In this document: positions 60,013 through 64,000 of the stretch, one piece after another
How positions within the stretch are numbered: position 1 is the first letter of the stretch
How the letters are laid out: every line of letters begins with the position of its first letter
IMG/VR virus record: IMGVR_UViG_3300014720_000001
Coordinates: 124,001 to 188,000 of that record
DNA from: a virus
Reading direction: 5' to 3' (one strand)
DNA: 64,000 nt
Made by a program: the position numbers and the translations under genes
Notes under the pieces: generated by a model
Seen by the model: only the letters and a program-made list of their open reading frames with translations
Told to the model about the DNA's origin: nothing
Databases searched by the model: none

Positions 60013-60247
60013 TGCTGCGCCCTTTCTGCCGATCGTATGCTTCCATATCGTTCAACAGTTGTTCTTCGTGTATCGAAAAAAGTTCGAGCGCATACGCGCG
60101 CAGCTTCTTCTTCATCTCTTCGCGCTCGGGGCGCAGCAGATTAAGCAGGGCGAGAATGTTCCGCATCTCTTGCGGCGTCATCTCGCCCATTGCCAGCCTG
60201 ATAGACTGCTTGTCGCCGGCCCAGATGGCTTCAAAGTCTGTAGGCAC
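59996..60247 (-). CDS. Unknown helical protein
   Basis: 83 residues: MPTDFEAIWAGDKQSIRLAM, then MRNILALLNLLRPEREEMKK and SIHEEQLLNDMEAYDRQKGR. Almost entirely helical and charged. It overlaps the next gene by 17 bases. Not recognised. Confidence 0.6.
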   Translation of the reverse strand: MPTDFEAIWAGDKQSIRLAMGEMTPQEMRNILALLNLLRPEREEMKKKLRAYALELFSIHEEQLLNDMEAYDRQKGRSNAEGN

Positions 60248-60250
60248 GGC

Positions 60251-60493
60251 TCACCACGTTGGCGTCCACGTTGGCGACCACGGACCTGCCGGCCAGCTCG
60301 GCGCGTCTGGCTTGTGCGGCTGCGGGTACGGATACGACATCGGGATACGAGTGACAGCAGTCTTTACTTCGGATAGTTGCTGCTGCAGTATTTCAATCTG
60401 TACCCGCAGATGCGCTATCTCCAGCGCTAGCTGCGTCATTGGTGACGGCTTGCGGGCTTTCTTCTTCTTTGCTTTCTTGGCTTTCTTGGCCAC
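60251..60493 (-). CDS. Small protein with Lys-rich N-terminus and PTW tail
   Basis: 80 residues from GTG 60493 (CAGGAG seven bases upstream; a TTG eight codons earlier is less likely). The first 15 residues are AKKAKKAKKKKARK, suggesting nucleic-acid binding; the middle is a coiled helix (EIAHLRVQIEILQQQLSEVK) and the end is WPAGPWSPTWTPTW. It overlaps the SEC-C gene by 101 bases. Not recognised. Confidence 0.55.
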   Translation of the reverse strand: MAKKAKKAKKKKARKPSPMTQLALEIAHLRVQIEILQQQLSEVKTAVTRIPMSYPYPQPHKPDAPSWPAGPWSPTWTPTW

Positions 60494-60932
60494 TGATTTG
60501 CTCCTGCATCTTGGCAATCCGAGCGCGCACTAACTCGACGGCGCGCTCAACACTCTCTACTTCAACAAACGGCAGCTTGGCCTGTAGGTGCTCCCACTTG
60601 GTCGGGCCTACGCCGGCTACGTTGATCTCGCCGGGCTCTTGGCTGCCGAACTCGTCCAGCAGCGCCACGGCGGTTGCAATCTCGCGCGACGGAAACACTA
60701 GAATCTTGTTGTCGACGTCGGAGAAAAACTTCACGCCAGTACGATCGCAGATTACATAGCGCACAGCCGACTCACCAGTATCGATGTACTGCATGGCTCG
60801 CGCCTGAGTAGCGTACTGGCTTGCGTGGTTATGCGGGGCGGTTGGGCTGTGGCACGATTTAAACTTTTTGCCGCTGCCGCAAGGACACCGGTCGTTGCGC
60901 TTGATAATGCTATCTTTGCGAATCGTGCTCAC
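60393..60932 (-). CDS. SEC-C motif protein
   Basis: 179 residues. The zinc-binding SEC-C motif RNDRCPCGSGKKFKSCH lies at 12-28 (C16, C18, C27, H28), as at the SecA C-terminus and in many short proteins. A beta domain follows (VRYVICDRTGVKFFSDVDNK), then a helical region (SVERAVELVRARIAKMQEQI) and an acidic Ser/Ala-rich tail. SEC-C modules bind zinc and mediate contacts; specific role unknown. Confidence 0.72.
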   Translation of the reverse strand: MSTIRKDSIIKRNDRCPCGSGKKFKSCHSPTAPHNHASQYATQARAMQYIDTGESAVRYVICDRTGVKFFSDVDNKILVFPSREIATAVALLDEFGSQEPGEINVAGVGPTKWEHLQAKLPFVEVESVERAVELVRARIAKMQEQISGQESQESKEEESPQAVTNDAASAGDSASAGTD

Positions 60933-61218
60933 GAAAAACCTCCGTGTTGCCGTTGAGCTGGATTAATCTCCGGCCAGTTGGACCGGGTTGGGCTATTGTC
61001 TCTTTTTCTCTCGCCTGTGCAATACGTAGCCAGTTCAGGCGAAACTCTTCAATCGTGACCCCTTCCCGCGGCAGCAGCAGTTCAAGCGACATGCGGCACG
61101 TATTGCGCTCGTCGTCGGCCTGCATTGTGATACCGATGAGCTGCGCGTTAAACAACAGCGCAATGCCCTCCTGCAGCTGCTCTAGCGGGTCGGGGTTCGA
61201 TTCAAACGGCGCCCTCAT
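60910..61218 (-). CDS. Unknown small protein
   Basis: 102 residues starting MRAPFESNPDPLEQLQEGIA. The centre is helical (LLFNAQLIGITMQADDERNT) with a strand LELLLPREGVTIEEFRLNW. Its start overlaps the preceding stop (ATGA) and its end overlaps the SEC-C start by 23 bases. Not recognised. Confidence 0.58.
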   Translation of the reverse strand: MRAPFESNPDPLEQLQEGIALLFNAQLIGITMQADDERNTCRMSLELLLPREGVTIEEFRLNWLRIAQAREKETIAQPGPTGRRLIQLNGNTEVFREHDSQR

Positions 61219-61463
61219 GGTTCGACCGTTACCTGCGCCGTCGTCATGATCAAGCCGGCGCGCATGGTTGAGATCCCGTGAATGGTGATCCGGTCTCCCA
61301 CCACGATCGTGTCGCGAAACTGGACACTGAGCCGTTCAGGCGCCGTCGGGTCGGGGTAGATCAGCTTGGGGGCTCCCTCCGCAAGCACAGTCGGACCCAC
61401 AGGCGGGCTGCTGGGCGGCAGCTGTGGCTCGCGCGGAATCGTCACTACTCCGGGTGTTGTCAT
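61215..61463 (-). CDS. Unknown small beta-rich protein
   Basis: 82 residues from ATG 61463 (GAGG eight bases upstream). It begins MTTPGVVTIPREPQLPPSSP with a Pro-rich N-terminus and beta segments APERLSVQFRDTIVVGDRIT and STMRAGLIMTTAQVTVE. Not recognised. Confidence 0.55.
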   Translation of the reverse strand: MTTPGVVTIPREPQLPPSSPPVGPTVLAEGAPKLIYPDPTAPERLSVQFRDTIVVGDRITIHGISTMRAGLIMTTAQVTVEP

Positions 61464-61599
61464 TTTCGAGACCTCGGTTAAAAAAGACGTGGAAGCACAA
61501 CTTACCTGTCGGGCCGCGAAGCACAATGCTGTCGAGAAACGAACGGGTCTCGTTGGCGGCAGATTCATCAGCGGAAGATGCACTCGAATCGTTTTGCAT
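61336..61599 (-). CDS. First gene of the leftward unit, unknown
   Basis: 87 residues from ATG 61599 with GAGGTGACC immediately before it. Starts MQNDSSASSADESAANETRS, then SIVLRGPTGKLCFHVFFNRG. The last 40 residues overlap the next gene by 128 bases and look like an out-of-frame tail (Ser/Ala/Cys/Gly-rich). The first half may be the real folded product. Not recognised. Confidence 0.5.
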   Translation of the reverse strand: MQNDSSASSADESAANETRSFLDSIVLRGPTGKLCFHVFFNRGLENDNTRSSDDSARATAAAQQPACGSDCACGGSPQADLPRPDGA

Positions 61600-61621
61600 G
61601 GTCAGGTCACCTCAGCTCGCG

Positions 61622-61639
61622 GATTATGTTGTCATAATC
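61622..61639. repeat. Inverted repeat (operator-like)
   Basis: GATTATG (61622-61628) and CATAATC (61633-61639) are perfect complements around four bases, about 20-40 bases upstream of the first start of the leftward unit. The position suits a repressor operator or an mRNA leader hairpin. Confidence 0.5.
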
Positions 61640-61704
61640 AGTGGCGAGACGTTTGTAGGGGGGTAAATTGGTCAAAAAACGCAACGCAAATGCTTGTGCC
61701 AGTT

Positions 61705-61714
61705 GGACTTACAA
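61705..61714. repeat. Direct repeat, copy 1
   Basis: GGACTTACAA occurs here and again at 61769-61778, 64 bases apart; the second copy is part of the inverted repeat at 61758-61776. Possible paired binding sites. Confidence 0.35.
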
Positions 61715-61757
61715 CACGCGGTTTGCGCAAATTTTGTCCGTTTTATGTGGACCTAGA

Positions 61758-61776
61758 GTAAGTCCTTCGGACTTAC
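61758..61776. repeat. Inverted repeat (8-bp arms, 3-base loop)
   Basis: GTAAGTCC (61758-61765) and GGACTTAC (61769-61776) are perfect complements. The right arm is part of a 10-base direct repeat. Predicted as a stable hairpin in RNA. Confidence 0.5.
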
Positions 61777-61800
61777 AAGGAGAAAGGCATTTTTCGAGAC

Positions 61801-61830
61801 ATGCAGGCATTGTTTGAATGCCTACTGCAT
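61801..61830. repeat. Extended inverted repeat
   Basis: AGGCATT (61805-61811) and AATGCCT (61817-61823) are perfect complements around five bases, with outer ATGC (61801-61804) and GCAT (61827-61830) also pairing after a small bulge. Confidence 0.5.
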
Positions 61831-61858
61831 GATCGGGGGGTTGTCCAATTCACGTTGG

Positions 61859-61876
61859 GCAAACTGGGTAGTTTGC
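61859..61876. repeat. Inverted repeat (7-bp arms, 4-base loop)
   Basis: GCAAACT (61859-61865) and AGTTTGC (61870-61876) are perfect complements with loop GGGT, close to the large terminator. Confidence 0.5.
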
Positions 61877-61894
61877 ACTCAACGTTTGGATAGC

Positions 61895-61947
61895 AAAAAA
61901 AGAGATGGCGTAGGGGCGGGGAAATCCCGCCCCTACGCCATCTCTTT
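61895..61947 (-). terminator. Very strong rho-independent terminator
   Basis: 20 perfect base pairs (61901-61920 with 61926-61945) and two more A:T pairs frame a five-base loop, followed on the minus strand by seven T (61895-61901). It starts four bases after the ParB-like stop (61952). It should stop leftward transcription almost completely. Confidence 0.93.
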
Positions 61948-61951
61948 GCCA

Positions 61952-63244
61952 TTAACGGGTCAATCCGTTGTTTTTCTTTTGCCACCAATAGTCTGGCATG
62001 CCTTTGTTACTGCAGAATTTACGGTGCCCCGTAATGTGCTCTGCGCGGGTATTCGCGTCGGCATAAAACAGCTCAAACAAGGATTTGAACCTCGGCAGAT
62101 AATCCGTTTTCGGCTTGTTGCGATCTTTGAACAGCTCGGCTACCTGTTTTACAAGCGCCGTGCATGTTTTGACTGCTCGTCCGTCCTCGGAACCCAGATC
62201 TTTTGCTGCTGGGCACATTACGCGGTTGAACACCTCGCTGGCAATCGGTTTGGTGATTGGTGCAGCTAGGTTTTCAATCAACGTTGGCGTTGTGTTGTGC
62301 AGCATGTGCGCCGTCATATTGCTGTGAATGAAACCGGGGCGCTCAAACTCTTCAATATAAAGCGCTAAACCCGCAATCATGTCGGCGCGCAATGAAGACG
62401 CGTTGCCGTGCCAGTGCGTAAACTGTTCGTCTCCAAGTAGCTCAAAGACACGCTGCAGTACTTCTACGCCGTATCGCCGCACAATGCGTTCCAGCGTAGG
62501 CACCGCGCCAATTTCCGGCCACGGCTTGATGCCTACGCGCAGCGCCAGAGAAAACCCGTGCGCTTCTACAAGTTCTTTGAGCGCCAGAAGCCGTTCTTCT
62601 TCAGACGTCAAGCGATTCTTGAGGATGTCAGAGATTGAGTGTGATCGTCGGCCGTAATTGCAATCGCTTGAAATCTCGGCTTCTTCTCGCACATTTTCCA
62701 CAATCTGCACGCTGGCTTTGATGTGCGTATAACCTAGTTCTTGCGCGGCAACTGTGCGGTGTACGCCGTCCGGCAGTGAGAAAATGATATCAATCAGTTC
62801 CTGCCGCTGGTCGTAAATACACCGCACTGACACGCTCGGCAGCGACATCGATTTTGGGTGGAAATCCATGGCAATGTCAGCCACGTGATTCCAGTCCACA
62901 AGGCGATTGCGCGCCCACGCGTCATCAACCGTAAGCATGTTAATAGGAATCATGTGCGTCGGAATATCGAGCAGCTTGATTCCCTGCTGCTGCATACGGG
63001 CAACGTCCCGCTGCGAGTCTTCATGCAGCATTAGGATTTCGTCGTACAGCTCTCGTTTTTCGGCGAGCGTTGCTTCAGTGGTTTGAAACAGCAGCTTTCC
63101 TTGTCGCGCTGAGTCAAAGTTTTTGAACGTATACTTCTTGTGCGGGTTGCGCTTGCCGTGCACCGTAAATGCGCGCTGTTTTACTCCGCCAATAATGTCA
63201 TCGTTGCTAGCGTTGTCGGCGTCGTCGGCATTGTTTGTTGCCAT
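61952..63244 (-). CDS. ParB-like (ParB/sulfiredoxin-fold) protein
   Basis: 430 residues. A ParB/Srx-type domain is suggested by MIPINMLTVDDAWARNRLVD, LPSVSVRCIYDQRQELIDI and SLPDGVHRTVAAQELGYTHI (DGxHR at 159-163), as in phage ParB-like nucleases and methylase-associated domains. The rest is helical (EERLLALKELVEAHGFSLAL, VRRYGVEVLQRVFELLGDEQ) with NRVMCPAAKDLGSEDG and a basic C-terminus. Possible DNA-binding or nuclease role. The stop is followed by a strong terminator. Confidence 0.68.
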   Translation of the reverse strand: MATNNADDADNASNDDIIGGVKQRAFTVHGKRNPHKKYTFKNFDSARQGKLLFQTTEATLAEKRELYDEILMLHEDSQRDVARMQQQGIKLLDIPTHMIPINMLTVDDAWARNRLVDWNHVADIAMDFHPKSMSLPSVSVRCIYDQRQELIDIIFSLPDGVHRTVAAQELGYTHIKASVQIVENVREEAEISSDCNYGRRSHSISDILKNRLTSEEERLLALKELVEAHGFSLALRVGIKPWPEIGAVPTLERIVRRYGVEVLQRVFELLGDEQFTHWHGNASSLRADMIAGLALYIEEFERPGFIHSNMTAHMLHNTTPTLIENLAAPITKPIASEVFNRVMCPAAKDLGSEDGRAVKTCTALVKQVAELFKDRNKPKTDYLPRFKSLFELFYADANTRAEHITGHRKFCSNKGMPDYWWQKKNNGLTR

Positions 63245-63262
63245 AATTTTCTCCCTAAAAAT

Positions 63263-63601
63263 TTAGCTTTGCGTAGCTACTTCCGGTTCGCCGCGCTCTA
63301 CCTCTGCCGGCACCTCAATATCCGGCAGCATTTCGTACATCCCCATTTCCATGTCGAGAATCAGGGGATTTTGTACGTCTGGGCCGCCGTAGATCAGGCA
63401 GCGCATATGCGGGTCTGCCGGTTTGCCCGCAATATGTTCGTGGATCATAGCCCACGTAATGATATAAAAGCGCTCGGCCGGCAGTCGGTCGACAAGGCTC
63501 TGCGGCAGGCTGCGGTTGTAGTGCAGCACGTCGCGAGAGATAAAGTTAATCTTGTCGAGCAGTTCTTTATCGAGGTACTTGTACTTACGGGGCTCAGCCA
63601 C
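63263..63601 (-). CDS. Unknown small protein
   Basis: 112 residues starting MAEPRKYKYLDKELLDKINF. LVDRLPAERFYIITWAMIHE is followed by an acidic end (VPAEVERGEPEVATQS). It lies 18 bases upstream of the ParB-like gene. Not recognised. Confidence 0.65.
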   Translation of the reverse strand: MAEPRKYKYLDKELLDKINFISRDVLHYNRSLPQSLVDRLPAERFYIITWAMIHEHIAGKPADPHMRCLIYGGPDVQNPLILDMEMGMYEMLPDIEVPAEVERGEPEVATQS

Positions 63602-63610
63602 CGTTGTCTC

Positions 63611-63865
63611 CTAGCGTTTCCGCGCTTCTTGCGCGTTGTGAAATTTTATGATTGCTGCGGCGGCTTCGGCCGACTCTTTGTCTGAATAGCCTTCGAGCTT
63701 GACGCGCTCTTTGACGTAGCGGTACTCGCGCGAAGATGTATCGGGCTCAAAAGACTGAGTGGTGCTGGTTGTTGAGCCGGAAAATGACCCGGCAAGTAAA
63801 CACCCAAGAACGAGCAGCACAATGAAAACCGGCCACATGGATGCGTTGTTATTCTGATTGCTCAT
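63611..63865 (-). CDS. Small membrane-anchored protein
   Basis: 84 residues starting MSNQNNNASMWPVFIVLLVL, then GCLLAGSFSGSTTST: a signal or anchor segment with a possible lipobox (LVLGC). The rest is soluble and helical (YSDKESAEAAAAIIKFHNAQ). The end overlaps the ParB-neighbouring gene spacing by none; its start overlaps the partial gene upstream by 17 bases. Function unknown. Confidence 0.62.
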   Translation of the reverse strand: MSNQNNNASMWPVFIVLLVLGCLLAGSFSGSTTSTTQSFEPDTSSREYRYVKERVKLEGYSDKESAEAAAAIIKFHNAQEARKR

Positions 63866-64000
63866 GTTTTTTCCTGTTGGTGCACCATTCGTCGATAGCT
63901 TTTATGGCGTTGGTGAGTTCGGGAATCCGTTCGTCTTCGTCAAAAATACCGTCGCCACGCGTATTGGTCGTGTAGACAGTCTCGCCGCCGCAGTACGGTA
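63849..64000 (-). CDS. C-terminal part of a gene with a CPxCGG-like motif (cut by window edge)
   Basis: The frame enters from the right edge and ends at TAA 63849. The visible 49 residues are PYCGGETVYTTNTRGDGIFD, EDERIPELTNAIKAIDEWCT and NRKKHEQSE. The PYCGG piece is likely the end of a CPYCGG zinc-ribbon motif whose first Cys lies outside the window, as in small Lar-like restriction-alleviation proteins; this is tentative. Confidence 0.45.
   Translation of the reverse strand, partial: PYCGGETVYTTNTRGDGIFDEDERIPELTNAIKAIDEWCTNRKKHEQSE

Larger units (their letters stand above)
61600..61951. promoter_or_regulatory. 350-bp non-coding region with many inverted repeats
   Basis: The longest stretch without a recognisable gene. 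It holds four perfect or near-perfect inverted repeats plus a very strong terminator, and a 10-base direct repeat. A TTGACC hexamer is present on the minus strand but no matching -10 element is obvious. It separates the ParB-like gene group (61952-64000) from the long leftward cluster. Confidence 0.6.

Noticed and set aside
61814-62269. A 151-codon plus-strand open frame through the terminator
   Set aside because: Crosses the strong minus-strand terminator and the ParB-like gene; no SD and no homology visible.
1-64000. Integration or lysogeny module
   Set aside because: No integrase, excisionase or attachment core seen. The CI-like HTH is fused to an unrelated domain and alone does not show lysogeny.

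Overview
This 64 kb window is an internal segment of a tailed double-stranded DNA bacteriophage genome (Caudoviricetes). About 80 protein genes and two tRNA genes can be supported, and all lie on the minus strand. Most start codons have GGAG/GAGG-type ribosome binding sites, and neighbouring genes are packed with ATGA, GTGA, TAATG or longer overlaps. Both window edges cut a gene. The host is a bacterium but cannot be named. LamG-like repeats ending in a YLAAKWG-type motif and small proteins built on an LTDAER...LRxLLER module recall, from memory only, proteins common in planctomycetes and aquatic metagenomes; this is weak evidence. No integrase, terminase, capsid, tail tube, tape measure or lysis genes are present, so most of the virion module lies outside the window.

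Reading in the direction of transcription (64000 to 1): the right end (63849-61952) holds small genes and a ParB-like protein, closed by a very strong rho-independent terminator. A 350 bp non-coding region full of inverted repeats follows (61600-61951). Next comes a dense cluster of small accessory genes (61599-56586), including a MazG-like pyrophosphohydrolase, a SEC-C zinc protein, repeated LTDAER-module proteins and tiny genes. A coupled block (56599-53295) encodes a Cys-rich Rep-like protein, a CI-repressor-type helix-turn-helix fused to a deoxyhypusine-synthase-like domain, and an unknown 381-residue protein. tRNA-Gln(UUG) and an initiator-like tRNA-Met(CAU) lie at 52.8 and 51.7 kb.

The replication and recombination module runs from 51314 to 34896: SbcD and SbcC homologues, an SF2 helicase, a DnaB-like helicase, a DnaG/Toprim primase, an SPO1-type UDG-like/Pol I fusion polymerase, a sigma70-like promoter with a dyad over its -10 box, a possible ssDNA-binding protein and a RecA/UvsX recombinase. 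From 34896 to 23733 there are mostly unknown proteins plus a RuvC-like resolvase, a GT-A glycosyltransferase, and DUF932-like and YhcG/DUF1016-N-like proteins, ending at a second strong terminator (23704-23747). Then come the portal protein with an inserted zinc ribbon, a GT-B glycosyltransferase, a MESH1-like HD hydrolase and a thymidylate kinase.

The left 17 kb (16747-1) is a tail-fibre/adhesin locus: two families of N-terminal adaptor domains carry collagen-like, LamG-like, glycine-rich and a repeated DAQDW module in different combinations. The strongest candidates for undescribed biology are the HTH-DHS fusion and its coupled neighbours, the MESH1-like protein lacking the catalytic Glu-Asp pair, the unusual initiator-like tRNA, the inverted-repeat array at 61.6-61.9 kb, and the modular fibre locus.
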